A stretch of 64,000 bases of DNA from Acidobacteriota bacterium (GTDB taxonomy: Bacteria; Acidobacteriota; Terriglobia; Terriglobales; SCQP01). Below the pieces are notes generated by a model. That model saw only the letters and a list, made by a program, of their open reading frames with translations. It ran no database searches and was not told the DNA's origin. The stretch is from assembly GCA_027314025.1 (NCBI GenBank), contig DAHVCP010000010.1:124001-188000 (forward strand), written 5' to 3'. This document shows, in pieces, positions 39,196 through 48,287 of the stretch (positions within the stretch are counted from its first letter, which is position 1; each line of letters begins with the position of its first letter). Position numbers and translations under genes: made by a program.

Positions 39196-41657
39196 CGAGC
39201 AGCGGCGGGTTCGGCGGGAGCCGGCTCGGCCTCGGCATCAGCCGGGCGCTGGTAGTCGCAGTCGTCCTTGGGGCAGGCAAGAACGGGACCCGCCTTGAGG
39301 GCCTTATAAACCAAGTACGGGTTGCCGCACTGCGGGCAAGCTTCCGGAATCGGCTTCTGCCAAATGCTGAACTTGCACTCCGGATACCGGGCGCAGCCGT
39401 AGAAGACCTTGCCGCGCCGGGAGCGCTTCTCGGCCAAATCGCCGATTTTGCATTCCGGGCATTTGACGCCGACCAAGTTCTGCTTGATGTATTTGCAGTC
39501 GGGGTAGCCGCTACAGGCGGTGAACTCGCCGTAGCGGCCGGTCTTTACGACCAGGTTCTTGCCGCATTGCGGGCAGGTCTCCTCCAGCGGGACGTCGGGC
39601 TTCTTCTGCGCGCCGTCCAGGCGGCGGGTGGTCTTGCATTCGGGATAGCCGGTGCAGGCCATGAACTGGCCGAAACGGCCGCGCTTCAGGGCCATCGGCC
39701 GGCCGCAGTTCTCGCAATATTCCTCGTTCGCCTCGGGGGAGATTTCGGCGTTCTCCAGGTCGGGCAGATCCACCGCCAGCTCCCGGGTGTTGGTGCATTC
39801 CGGATAGCCGCTGCAGGCCAGGAATGAGCCATGCTTGCCCCAGCGCACGACCATCGGCTTGCCGCATTTGTCGCAGACCAGTTCGGTGGGCCGCTCCATG
39901 CGCTTGATGTTGGCCATGTGCTTTTCGGCGTAGGCGAGGTTGCGGGAGAATTTCTTGTAGAACTCCCGCATGGCGTCGGTCCATTTCTCCCGGCCCTCGC
40001 CGATTTCGTCCAATTCCTCCTCCAGCTTGGCGGTGTACTGGAGATCGAAGATGTCCTGGAAGTTTTCGATCAGCAGATCGTTGACCACCATGCCCAGCTC
40101 GGAGGGAATGAACTTGCCGCCGGTCTTGGTGACGTAGCCGCGCTCCTGGATAGTGCTGAGGATGGCGGCGTAGGTCGAGGGGCGGCCGATGCCCTTCTCC
40201 TCAAGTTCCTTGACCAGCGAGGCTTCGGTATAGCGCGGCGGCGGCTCGGTGAAGTGCTGCTCCGGCTTCAGCGCCAGCAGCTTCAGCGTTTGCCCGGCTT
40301 CCAGCTTGGGCAGCTTGTGCTTGAGCGCCTCGTCGTCGGCCTCGGGCTTGTCCTTGCTCTCCTCATAGACCTTCAAAAAGCCGTCGAACTTCAGCACCGA
40401 ACCGGAGGCGCGGAGTTGGTACTGGGTGCGGTCCTTGGCCTGGGCGCGGACTTCGACGCTGGTTTGGTCAAATAGCGCCGGGGTCATCTGCGAGGCCATG
40501 AAGCGCTGCCAGATGAGCTTGTAGACCTTGTACTCGTCTTCGCCGAGGTAGCGGCGGATGGATTCCGGATCGCGGGCGGGCGAGGTGGGGCGAATGGCCT
40601 CATGCGCGTCCTGCGCGCCCTTCTTGCTGGGGAACGAATTGGGCTGGGCGGGCAGATAATCCGCGCCGAATTGCTTGGCAATGAACTCCCGGCCTTCGCG
40701 CACGGCGTCCACGGAGACGCGGGTGGAGTCGGTGCGCATGTAGGTAATCAAGCCGACCAGGCCCTCGCTGCCCAGCTCGACGCCCTCATAGAGGCGCTGC
40801 GCCAGGCCCATGGTGCGCTTGACGCTGAAGCGCAGCTTGCGGCCGGCGTCCTGCTGGAGCTTGCTGGTGATGAAGGGCGGCAGCGGATTGCGGCGGCGCT
40901 CCTTGGTTTCGACGCTCTGGACGCGGAAGGCGGCATCTTCCAGCGCGGCGCGCAGCGTCTCGGCCTGTTCGCCGTTGCCGATGGCGAGTTCTTCCTTGGG
41001 CGCCGCGCCGTCGGCGGCGAGGATGCGCGTGAGGCGGGCATCGAAATACGGCGCCTTGCCGGCGGAAAGATAGGCGTCAAGGGTCCAGTACTCTTGCTTT
41101 TGAAAGGCGCGGACTTCCCGCTCGCGCTCGACGACTAGGCGCAGGGCCACGGTTTGCACGCGGCCGGCGGAGATGCCGCGGCGGACGCGGTCCCATAACA
41201 AGGGGGAGATTTGGTAGCCGACCAATCGGTCCAGCACGCGGCGCGCCTGCTGGGCGTCCACCAGGTTGCGGTCAATTTCCGTGGGCTTGGCGAAGCCCTC
41301 CTGGACGCCACGCTTGGTGATCTCGTTGAAGGTGACGCGGCGGATAGGCTTGCCGCCAGCCTTAAATTCCTCGGCTAAATGGAAGCAGATGGCTTCGCCT
41401 TCGCGATCGGGGTCGGCGGCGAGATAAATGGCTTCGGCACGCTGGGCGGATTTCTTGAGTTGCGCCAGCACCTTTTCCTTGCCAGGAATAACGGTATAGG
41501 TAGGCTCGAAGTTGTTGTCCAGGTCCACGCCCAGGTCGCGCTTGGGCAGATCCTTGATGTGGCCGAGCGAGGCCAGGACTTCGTAGCCGGAGCCGAGATA
41601 TTTCGTGATGGTCTTGGCCTTGGCCGGTGATTCGACGATAACGATGGATTTGGGCAT
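39192..41657 (-). CDS. topA: DNA topoisomerase I
   Basis: Relaxes negative supercoils (type IA). 821 residues. The start MPKSIVIVESPAKAKTI is the family's usual opening, so an 11-residue upstream extension is rejected. Motifs: DPDREGEAI (acidic residues 82-86) in the TOPRIM domain, and the catalytic Tyr306 in LITYMRTDSTR. The C-terminus carries five zinc-ribbon units (CDKCGKPMVV, CENCGRPMAL, CPQCGKNLVV, CPECKIGDLA, CPQCGNPYLV), more than the three of E. coli, followed by an acidic Ala/Glu/Pro tail. dprA lies upstream in the same direction after 229 bp. Confidence 0.97.
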   Translation of the reverse strand: MPKSIVIVESPAKAKTITKYLGSGYEVLASLGHIKDLPKRDLGVDLDNNFEPTYTVIPGKEKVLAQLKKSAQRAEAIYLAADPDREGEAICFHLAEEFKAGGKPIRRVTFNEITKRGVQEGFAKPTEIDRNLVDAQQARRVLDRLVGYQISPLLWDRVRRGISAGRVQTVALRLVVEREREVRAFQKQEYWTLDAYLSAGKAPYFDARLTRILAADGAAPKEELAIGNGEQAETLRAALEDAAFRVQSVETKERRRNPLPPFITSKLQQDAGRKLRFSVKRTMGLAQRLYEGVELGSEGLVGLITYMRTDSTRVSVDAVREGREFIAKQFGADYLPAQPNSFPSKKGAQDAHEAIRPTSPARDPESIRRYLGEDEYKVYKLIWQRFMASQMTPALFDQTSVEVRAQAKDRTQYQLRASGSVLKFDGFLKVYEESKDKPEADDEALKHKLPKLEAGQTLKLLALKPEQHFTEPPPRYTEASLVKELEEKGIGRPSTYAAILSTIQERGYVTKTGGKFIPSELGMVVNDLLIENFQDIFDLQYTAKLEEELDEIGEGREKWTDAMREFYKKFSRNLAYAEKHMANIKRMERPTELVCDKCGKPMVVRWGKHGSFLACSGYPECTNTRELAVDLPDLENAEISPEANEEYCENCGRPMALKRGRFGQFMACTGYPECKTTRRLDGAQKKPDVPLEETCPQCGKNLVVKTGRYGEFTACSGYPDCKYIKQNLVGVKCPECKIGDLAEKRSRRGKVFYGCARYPECKFSIWQKPIPEACPQCGNPYLVYKALKAGPVLACPKDDCDYQRPADAEAEPAPAEPAAAR

Positions 41658-41886
41658 GCTGATGAATCCGCGCCCGGCGCCGCTCGGCAAGGGCGATTGG
41701 CCGCCACCCGCAAGCCCGCCGGGCTGGACAGGTGAAGCCGGCTGCGCCCCGGCTGCCTAAGCCTAAGCACGCAGGGTGCCACAGAGGACAAATTGCCGCT
41801 GGGGCCCCGAACCGCAGACTACCACGAACCCAGCGAAGCGGCGGAAACCTGGTCCAATGGCCGGTGACGGCGGCGGAGCGGGATGG

Positions 41887-43062
41887 CTAGGCGACGCGCG
41901 TGTAGTTTTTGCCAGGAAATTGCCGAATTTTGCCCGCCAATTCCAGCTCCAGCAGGGCGGCGAGCAGCTCCGGAGTGGTCATTTTTCCCTCCAACGCACC
42001 GCCCAGTTCGTCCACTTGCCGGGTCTCCCCCACCGGCAGCGCCGCCAGCACCTGGCGGTGCGCCGCCGACACTCGCTCCTTGGATGCCGGAGAAGGCGAG
42101 CAGGTCGCAATCGGCGGCGAGGTGAGGCGCAGACGAACATCGGAGCCCAATTCGTCCACAATGTCGGTGATTTCGCACACCAGCTTGGCGCCTTGCTTGA
42201 TCAGGTCGTTGGGCAGCCAGGCTTGCTTGTTGGTGGCCTGCCCGGGCACGGCGAAGACGTCGCGGTTCTGGTTGAGCGCTTGGCGGGCGGTGATGCGGCT
42301 GCCGCTATATTCGCCGCCCTCGACCACCACCACGCCCCAGCCCAGGCCGCTAATGACGCGGTTGCGGATGGGAAAGTTTTGCACCGCGGGATAGGTGCCG
42401 AGGGGAAATTCCGAAATGATGGCGCCGCCGGCGGCGAGCAGGCGATCGGCTAGTTTTTCGTGGTCCTTGGGATAGACAACGTCCACGCCGGTGCCGAAGA
42501 CGGCGATGCTGACGCCGCCGGCGTCAATACAGGCTTTTTGCGCCGTTCCGTCCACGCCGCGGGCCAAGCCGCTGATGACAGAAAGGCCCCATTGCGCCAA
42601 GCCCTGCCCGATGCGCTCCGCCATCAGCCGGCCATAGGCGGTGGGATGGCGGGTGCCGACCACGGCCAGGCCGTCTTTTTCCAGCGCCGCCGCCGAGCCG
42701 CGGAGATATAAAAGGATCGGCGGAGCGAAAACCTCCCGCAGACGGGCGGGATAACGCGGCTCGTGCAGGGTGATGATGTCCAAGCCCAGGGTCCGGACTT
42801 GCTGAAGTTCCGCGAAGCCGGCATCCAGGGCCTGGCCATGCGCAATGAACTGCGCCGCGGCGGCGGAGATTTGGCAGCTCTCCAGGGTGGTCAGCGGCGC
42901 GCGATGAATCGCCGCGGCGGCGCCGAACTTCCCGAGAAGATTGAGCTGGCCGCGGACGCCTAAGTCCGGAGTGCGCAGCAGGCCCAGCCAGGCGGCGAGA
43001 TTCTCGGCGTCATCCGCGCTGGAATGGGGCGCCGGTTCGAGAGCGGGCGAGGGCGAACTCAT
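41887..43062 (-). CDS. dprA: DNA-processing protein DprA
   Basis: Loads RecA onto incoming single-stranded DNA during natural transformation. 391 residues. An N-terminal helical (SAM-like) domain is followed by the Rossmann-like core: LYLRGSAAALEKDGLAVVGTRHPTAYG, SGLARGVDGTAQKACI, AVFGTGVDVVYPKDHEKLA, FPIRNRVISGL and SGSRITARQALNQNRDVFAVPG. A C-terminal winged-helix DML1-like domain is present (~320-391). The start was placed at MSSPSPALEP; upstream in-frame sequence is Arg-rich. With topA downstream this matches the common dprA-topA order. Confidence 0.95.
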   Translation of the reverse strand: MSSPSPALEPAPHSSADDAENLAAWLGLLRTPDLGVRGQLNLLGKFGAAAAIHRAPLTTLESCQISAAAAQFIAHGQALDAGFAELQQVRTLGLDIITLHEPRYPARLREVFAPPILLYLRGSAAALEKDGLAVVGTRHPTAYGRLMAERIGQGLAQWGLSVISGLARGVDGTAQKACIDAGGVSIAVFGTGVDVVYPKDHEKLADRLLAAGGAIISEFPLGTYPAVQNFPIRNRVISGLGWGVVVVEGGEYSGSRITARQALNQNRDVFAVPGQATNKQAWLPNDLIKQGAKLVCEITDIVDELGSDVRLRLTSPPIATCSPSPASKERVSAAHRQVLAALPVGETRQVDELGGALEGKMTTPELLAALLELELAGKIRQFPGKNYTRVA

Positions 43063-43265
43063 GGGAATGAAGCGACGTCGGCCAGCGTAGGCGGACGGAG
43101 GTTCGCCGTCAATTCCCGTCTTTGGGTGGAATTGCGGGGGGATCGTTCTCAGCCCGGCGAAGAAACACGCCGCGGGCGGGCAAGACTGCCCGTGCACAAC
43201 CGGCGACGGTGCAACCTCTCGCGCGGCGCGCCCGGCCGTTCGAACGAGGGACGTGGCGCCGCCGG

Positions 43266-43559
43266 CTAGGGCTTGAGCCAGGTGACGGAGGTGGCTGGTG
43301 TGTCCTGGCAGCCGATGGTGCCGGCGCGACCGTAGGCGATTTGGGAGCAGGCCAGATCGTGCGCGGCGCGCAGCGCCAGATGGCGGCTGTGGCCGAGCGC
43401 CACCTGGCAAGAGGAAGCGCCGTGATAGCTGACGCAGACGCGCACGCGGAAGCGGTGGGTGAAAAAGCTGGTGTAGAAAATGTAGACCAGCGCCACGGCG
43501 ATCAAGCTGGTGATCACCAGGCGAACGGCGATGGGGGATTCTTTTTTCTCCGCTGGCAT
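43266..43559 (-). CDS. small single-pass membrane protein
   Basis: 97 residues: a short charged N-terminus (MPAEKKESPIAVR), one membrane helix (LVITSLIAVALVYIFYTSFF), then a soluble part with four cysteines (VCVSYHGASSCQVALGHS, LACSQIAYG, IGCQDT). The evenly placed cysteines suggest two disulfides outside the cytoplasm. No family recognised. The ATG overlaps the stop of the DinB/YfiT gene (TAATG), so it is probably translated together with it. Confidence 0.7.
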   Translation of the reverse strand: MPAEKKESPIAVRLVITSLIAVALVYIFYTSFFTHRFRVRVCVSYHGASSCQVALGHSRHLALRAAHDLACSQIAYGRAGTIGCQDTPATSVTWLKP

Positions 43560-44104
43560 TACCAACCCCGCCGCTGGCGCAAGCCCAGGATATGGCCGGT
43601 ATGATGGCGGCCGTGCCAAGCGTACAGCGCCAGGTTTTGGTCCAGGGTCATGCGGCCGCGCTCGGGATGGCGAAAGGTGCGGCTGAATTGCTCTGGCTTT
43701 AGGGAACGCAGCAGCCACGCCCAGCGGCGATGCAGGCCGTCGAGCAGGCTGAGGGAAATCGCGGCGGGAGCGGAACGGGCGTCGGCGAGTTCCGCCCAGG
43801 CGGATTCCTTATACGCGAAGATGGCCGGCTCGTCTTCGGTCAGCGCCAGGCGAAAGCGGGCATGGGCCATGGAATGGCTGTCGAAGAGGTGGTGGACGAC
43901 TTGTTGCGCGGTCCAGCCGCCTTCACGGTAGGGAGTGTTGAGCTGGGCTTCGCTCAAGCCATCCAAGGCACGGCGCAGCTCGGCGGGGAGGCGTTCGATT
44001 TGGCCGATGGCGGCTTCGCGCTCGGCGGCGCCGAACTGGGCGGGAGGCTGGAAGCGGCCGATCGGATAGCGTTCCTCCGGCGTCGCGGGACTACTCTGGC
44101 TCAT
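43559..44104 (-). CDS. DinB/YfiT-family metal-dependent protein (possible thiol transferase)
   Basis: 181 residues of the DinB four-helix-bundle superfamily. The opening RYPIGRFQPP and GGWTAQQVVHHLFDSH are the standard start of the YfiT group, and the last ligand histidines appear in YAWHGRHHTGHI. In Bacillus a member of this group (BstA) conjugates bacillithiol to electrophiles; whether this one uses bacillithiol is inference. It diverges from a flavoprotein of the CoA-disulfide-reductase family, which would fit a thiol-redox theme, and is coupled to the small cysteine-bearing membrane protein downstream. Confidence 0.85.
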   Translation of the reverse strand: MSQSSPATPEERYPIGRFQPPAQFGAAEREAAIGQIERLPAELRRALDGLSEAQLNTPYREGGWTAQQVVHHLFDSHSMAHARFRLALTEDEPAIFAYKESAWAELADARSAPAAISLSLLDGLHRRWAWLLRSLKPEQFSRTFRHPERGRMTLDQNLALYAWHGRHHTGHILGLRQRRGW

Positions 44105-44181
44105 GCTCCTAGAATACCGGCGGCGGCGCCGCGGCGGGGCGAAGGACGCGGTAAGATGGCGGCGGCATTCAGCGAACGGGC

Positions 44182-45540
44182 ATGGCGGAACGGATTGTCA
44201 TCATCGGCGGGGTAGCGGCGGGGATGAGCGCGGCCAGCCGCGCACGGCGCATCGCCCCGCATGCCGAGGTCGTGGTGCTGGAGCGCGGCCCCGCGGCCGC
44301 CTACGGCGCCTGCGGGCTGCCCGCCTTCGTGGGCGGGCAAGTGCCGAATTTGGACGCGCTGCGGGCGCATCCGGAGGAGTTCTTTCGCCAGCAGCGCGGC
44401 ATTGACCTGCGTACCGGGCAGGACGTGGTGGAGATTCAGCCGGGCCGGCGCCGCGTGGTGACGAAGGATGGAGCCGGGCGGGAAGAGGCGACGGCCTTCG
44501 ACCGGCTGGTGCTGGCCACCGGCGCGGCGGCGGTGGGTTTGCGCGGCGACGACCATCCGCGGCTGTTCCGGGCGAACACCTGGGAACAAGCGGCGCGTCT
44601 GGAGGCGTATTTGCGGCAGCGGGGCAGCCGCGGCGGCCGGGCGGTGGTGATCGGCGCGGGATATATCGGCATGGAGATTTCCGAGGCGCTGGCGCGGCGG
44701 GGCCTGACGGTCCGCCTGCTGGAAGCGGGCGCCAGCGTGCTGCCCAGCTTGGATGCCGACATGGCGGAGCTGATGGCCACCGCGGCGCGCCGTGGCGGGG
44801 AGCAGTTGGCGCCGGTGGAAATCGTAAACCTGGCGCGCGTGGAGGCGATCTTGCCCGCGCCGCAAGGCATCGGACTCGCCACCAGCGCGGGAACCGTGGA
44901 GGCGGAATTCGCCGTGGATGCCAGCGGCCTGGCGCCCAACGTGGGTTTGGCGGCGGGGGCGGGAGTGACGCGGGGCTTGACCGGCGCGATCGCGGTGGAT
45001 GAACGGCAGCAAACGAACGTGCCCGGCATCTTCGCCGCCGGCGACTGCGCCGAAAGCCGGCATCGGATCACCGGCGCGCCGGCGTGGATTCCGCTGGGGG
45101 CGGTCGCCAACCAGCAGGGCCGCGTGGCCGGGCAGAACGCGGCGAACGGGCCGGTGGCTCGCTATCCCGGGGTGCTGGGATCGCTGGTGCTGAGCGCTTT
45201 CGGATGGGAAGCGGGACGGACGGGCTTGGGGCTGGAACAAGCGGAACGGGCCGGATTCGCGGTGGGCGTGGAGCGGATCGAGGCGAACACCGTCGCCGGC
45301 TACCGCGGCGAGCGGCGGGTGACGCTGAAATGGATTTTCGACCGGCAGAGCGGCCGGGGGCTAGGAATGCAGGTAGTGGGACCGCCGGGGACCACCCTGG
45401 CGCGGTTGCACGCGGCGGCGGTGGCGCTCACCGCCGGCCTGAGACGGGACGAGATCGAGCACCTCGATTTGGCTTACGCCCCCGAGGTGGCGCCGGTTTA
45501 CGACCCGCTGCAAATCGCGGCGCATCGCGCCGGCCGTTAG
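44182..45540 (+). CDS. FAD/NAD(P)-dependent disulfide oxidoreductase (CoA-disulfide reductase / NADH oxidase type)
   Basis: 452-residue flavoprotein. The FAD site is IVIIGGVAAGMSAASRARR at the N-terminus, the NAD(P) site is AVVIGAGYIGMEISEAL near residue 160, and the second FAD motif is GIFAAGDCAE near 285. A single redox cysteine lies in YGACGLP (Cys44), as in CoA-disulfide reductases and NADH oxidases with one active cysteine, rather than the CxxxxC pair of glutathione reductase. No rhodanese domain is attached. The 3' end overlaps the convergent rluB gene by 113 bp. Confidence 0.9.
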   Translation: MAERIVIIGGVAAGMSAASRARRIAPHAEVVVLERGPAAAYGACGLPAFVGGQVPNLDALRAHPEEFFRQQRGIDLRTGQDVVEIQPGRRRVVTKDGAGREEATAFDRLVLATGAAAVGLRGDDHPRLFRANTWEQAARLEAYLRQRGSRGGRAVVIGAGYIGMEISEALARRGLTVRLLEAGASVLPSLDADMAELMATAARRGGEQLAPVEIVNLARVEAILPAPQGIGLATSAGTVEAEFAVDASGLAPNVGLAAGAGVTRGLTGAIAVDERQQTNVPGIFAAGDCAESRHRITGAPAWIPLGAVANQQGRVAGQNAANGPVARYPGVLGSLVLSAFGWEAGRTGLGLEQAERAGFAVGVERIEANTVAGYRGERRVTLKWIFDRQSGRGLGMQVVGPPGTTLARLHAAAVALTAGLRRDEIEHLDLAYAPEVAPVYDPLQIAAHRAGR

Positions 45541-46489
45541 CGCCGCGAACTCCGGGGTGGGGAGAGCGTGGCCGCTCCGCGGCGGAACGGGGTGCGCGGC
45601 CGGCGCGGCCCCGGGCCGGTCCGCTCTGGTGAGTTCCGCGGCGGTTCGGCGCGCCTGGGGTGGACGGGCGGCCCCGGCGTAGTGGCGCTGCAGCGGGGGG
45701 CGCGGCGGGCGCCGAGCGGCGGTTGGTGGCGCCGGGGCGCAGGGCGGCGCGCAGAGCGGCCAGCTCAGGCGGAGCGAGCGGGCGGAGTTCACCGGGCTGG
45801 AGGCCCGCGACCTGCAATGGGCCGATCTGCACGCGGCGAAGCTTTTCCACGCGGTGGCCGACGGCCTGCATCATGCGGCGAATTTGGTTGGGGCGGCCCT
45901 CGGTCAGCACGATCTCCAACCACGGATTGGGATCGCCCGGTTTGCCCGGACGCCAGCGAACCTGCGCGGGGGCCGTGCGCACCGCCGGAGCGGAGCGCAG
46001 CGGCGGCAGAAAGATGCCGCGGCGGAGTTTCGCCAGGTGCTCTTCGCTGGGCCGGCCACTGACCTTGACCCAATAGGTTTTGGGCAGGGCGGAACTGGCG
46101 CGCAGCACGCGAAAGGCGAGGTCGCCGTCGTTGGTGATCAGCAGCAAGCCTTCCGAGGCGAAATCCAGGCGACCGACGGGGTACAGCCGCTCGTTCTTGC
46201 GCCGCCCGCCGCGCGGCAGCAGGTCGGCGATGGTGGGGCGGCCCTCGGGATCACTGAGCGTGGAAACCACTCCCTTGGGCTTATACAGCAGAAAATGTCG
46301 CGGCGGCGCCAGCGGCGGCAGCGGACGGCCCTGGACGAGGATGCGATCCCGGCGGGGGTCGGCCTTGTCGCCGAGCGTAGTCAGGATTTTGCCGTTGACC
46401 GAGACCAGGCCGGCGGAGATCATCTCCTCGGCCTTGCGACGCGAGGCAATGCCGGCCCGCGCCAGGACTTTTTGTAGACGCTCTTCCAT
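45428..46489 (-). CDS. rluB: 23S rRNA pseudouridine synthase, RluB/RsuA family
   Basis: 353 residues. S4 domain (ERLQKVLARAGIASRRKAEEMISAGLVSVNG), then the catalytic domain with GRLDFASEGLLLITNDG (catalytic Asp) and the closing EGRPNQIRRMMQAVGHRVEKL. The core ends near residue 250, and the last ~100 residues are an Arg/Ala/Pro/Gly-rich basic tail, probably RNA-binding. That tail is encoded on DNA that also encodes the conserved C-terminus of the convergent flavoprotein. The start is the ATG before EERLQ; a TTG 9 bases upstream is in frame but less likely. It is the last gene of scpA-scpB-rluB. Confidence 0.93.
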   Translation of the reverse strand: MEERLQKVLARAGIASRRKAEEMISAGLVSVNGKILTTLGDKADPRRDRILVQGRPLPPLAPPRHFLLYKPKGVVSTLSDPEGRPTIADLLPRGGRRKNERLYPVGRLDFASEGLLLITNDGDLAFRVLRASSALPKTYWVKVSGRPSEEHLAKLRRGIFLPPLRSAPAVRTAPAQVRWRPGKPGDPNPWLEIVLTEGRPNQIRRMMQAVGHRVEKLRRVQIGPLQVAGLQPGELRPLAPPELAALRAALRPGATNRRSAPAAPPAAAPLRRGRPSTPGAPNRRGTHQSGPARGRAGRAPRSAAERPRSPHPGVRGANGRRDAPRFAAGRKPAPPRGRKPNRGARSRPVSGRR

Positions 46490-46531
46490 GGGTGGCAAGG
46501 GATGGACGGGAAGGCAACCGGAGGGGGCCGG

Positions 46532-47308
46532 CTATTCGGATTCGGCCCCGGCGTCGCCGTCAGCGCGCAGTTCCACGGCCGACGCGGAGCCGGAATGAGA
46601 AGACGCTGGGGCGGTGGAATCTCCGGCTGGGCCCGCATCGCCGAAAGGACCCGTGAGCGGCGCCACCTCGTCGGCGGCGACCTCGATGCCTTCCAGGCCG
46701 GCCTTGGCCATCTCCTCAAACTCCTTCAGGGTAGGCAATTCGTTGAGTTTGGCGAGGCCAAAGCGCAGCAGGAATTCCTGCGTGGTTTTGTAGAGAATCG
46801 GCTTGCCGACGACATCCTTACGGCCGGCGGTGGCGATCAGCTTGCGGTCCAGCAGCGTGTTCAACACGCCGCTGGGGTCCACGCCGCGGATGTCCTTGAT
46901 TTCCGGGGCGGTGACCGGCTGGCGATAGGCGATGACGGCGAGCGTTTCCAGCGCCGCCAGCGACAGGCGAATGGGAGGCTGAAGCGACTTGATGAAGCGG
47001 CGCAGCACCTCATGGTGCTGCGGCTTGGTGGCCATGCGATAACCGCCGGCGACGCAGCGGATCTCGATGCCGCGGCCGTCACCGGCGTAGCGGGACATCA
47101 ACTCGGCGACGCCCTGCTCGACGATCGCCGGCCCCACGCCGAGCGCAGCGGCCATTTGGCCGCAGGTGGCGGGCGCCTCGGCAACGTAGACGAGCGCCTC
47201 CAAGGCGGAAAGCAGATCGGCGGGGAGCGCAGCTGAAGTCTCGCCGGCGGGCGCGGGCGCCGCCGCGGCGGGGAACGTTTCTCCTTGATTGGTCTTAGCG
47301 TCGGTCAT
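46532..47308 (-). CDS. scpB: segregation and condensation protein B
   Basis: Subunit of the Smc-ScpA-ScpB condensin that compacts and separates chromosomes. 258 residues from the ATG; a TTG two codons upstream is also possible. Two winged-helix domains are visible: LLSALEALVYVAEAPATCGQMAAALG and LAALETLAVIAYRQPVTAPEIKDIRGVDPSGVLNTLLDRKLI, with the family's GKPILYKTTQEFLLRFGL. N- and C-terminal extensions are Ala/Pro-rich and acidic. scpA lies directly upstream and rluB directly downstream, a common arrangement. Confidence 0.95.
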   Translation of the reverse strand: MTDAKTNQGETFPAAAAPAPAGETSAALPADLLSALEALVYVAEAPATCGQMAAALGVGPAIVEQGVAELMSRYAGDGRGIEIRCVAGGYRMATKPQHHEVLRRFIKSLQPPIRLSLAALETLAVIAYRQPVTAPEIKDIRGVDPSGVLNTLLDRKLIATAGRKDVVGKPILYKTTQEFLLRFGLAKLNELPTLKEFEEMAKAGLEGIEVAADEVAPLTGPFGDAGPAGDSTAPASSHSGSASAVELRADGDAGAESE

Positions 47309-47362
47309 GTTCAACGTCGGTCATTTCCAGCTTGGTTTCACTCATTCGGGTCGCGGACGCGC

Positions 47363-48121
47363 TTACGCCGATGCCGCCCCGGCTTTCGGCGCCGCGCGGC
47401 GCAGCCAAATATCTCCCATGACCCGCTCCTGCCGCAGCTGCACCTCGCCGCGCCGGACCATTTCCAGCAGGGCCAAAAAGCAGGCCACCAGGGCCCGGCG
47501 ATCGGCGGCGCGACCTAGCACCGCTTGCAAGCGCAGCGGACCGGGGGCCGCGGCCAGCCATTCCTGGAGGCGGGCCACCATTTCGGCCACGGTCACGTCG
47601 GCGCCGCCTACCTCCAGCTTGGGCCGTTCTTCCATGCGCCGCAGCACGCGCTGGAAGGCCTGCGCCAGGTCGTAGATGCCAACGGCCAGTTCCGGTTCCG
47701 GGGCGGCCTCGCCGCGGAATTCCCGCAAACCCGGCTGGCGCCAACTGGCGTCCTCAATCTGCTGCCGCTCATGGAGCATGGCGGCCGCCTGCTGGAACTG
47801 CTCGTATTCCAAGAGCCGGGCGACCAACTCTTGCCGGGGATCGGGCTCCGGGGCCTCGCCGGGCAGGGCTGGCGCGGCGGGCAGGAGGAGTTTGCTCTTG
47901 ATTTGGATGAGCGTGGCGGCCATGAGCAAAAACTCCGCCGCCACCTCGACGTCCATTCCGCTGTGTATGCCCTGGGGGCCCTCCAGGTATGCCAAATATT
48001 GTCCGGTCAGGCGGGCAATGGGGATGTCATAGATGTCAACATCCTGCTTCCGGATGAGGTCCAACAGCAGGTCCAGCGGGCCATCGTAAACCCGCCCAAT
48101 TTGTACGCTATAGGTCCCCAT
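47363..48121 (-). CDS. scpA: segregation and condensation protein A
   Basis: Kleisin subunit that bridges the Smc heads. 252 residues. The N-terminal VYDGPLDLLLDLIRKQDVDIYDIPIARLTGQYLAYL and MDVEVAAEFLLMAATLIQIKSKLLLP are standard ScpA sequence; the C-terminal winged helix (~200-240) has ALVACFLALLEMVRRGEVQLRQ. First gene of the scpA-scpB-rluB unit, 54 bp before scpB, and divergent from the sigma-factor unit at 48288. Confidence 0.95.
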   Translation of the reverse strand: MGTYSVQIGRVYDGPLDLLLDLIRKQDVDIYDIPIARLTGQYLAYLEGPQGIHSGMDVEVAAEFLLMAATLIQIKSKLLLPAAPALPGEAPEPDPRQELVARLLEYEQFQQAAAMLHERQQIEDASWRQPGLREFRGEAAPEPELAVGIYDLAQAFQRVLRRMEERPKLEVGGADVTVAEMVARLQEWLAAAPGPLRLQAVLGRAADRRALVACFLALLEMVRRGEVQLRQERVMGDIWLRRAAPKAGAASA

Positions 48122-48287
48122 CTCCGGTGTGGCCGCTGGCCCCTGGCAGCGGCAGGCGAAGCCTGGCCCATAGTAACATTGCGGTTGGCGCGGTCCGTGG
48201 CGGGCCGAGCAGCTTGGTGGCGCCCGGCGCAGCGGCCCAGCGCCGCGGCCTGTAACTTTGGCGGCTGAGGCGGCGTTGCAGAAGGTG

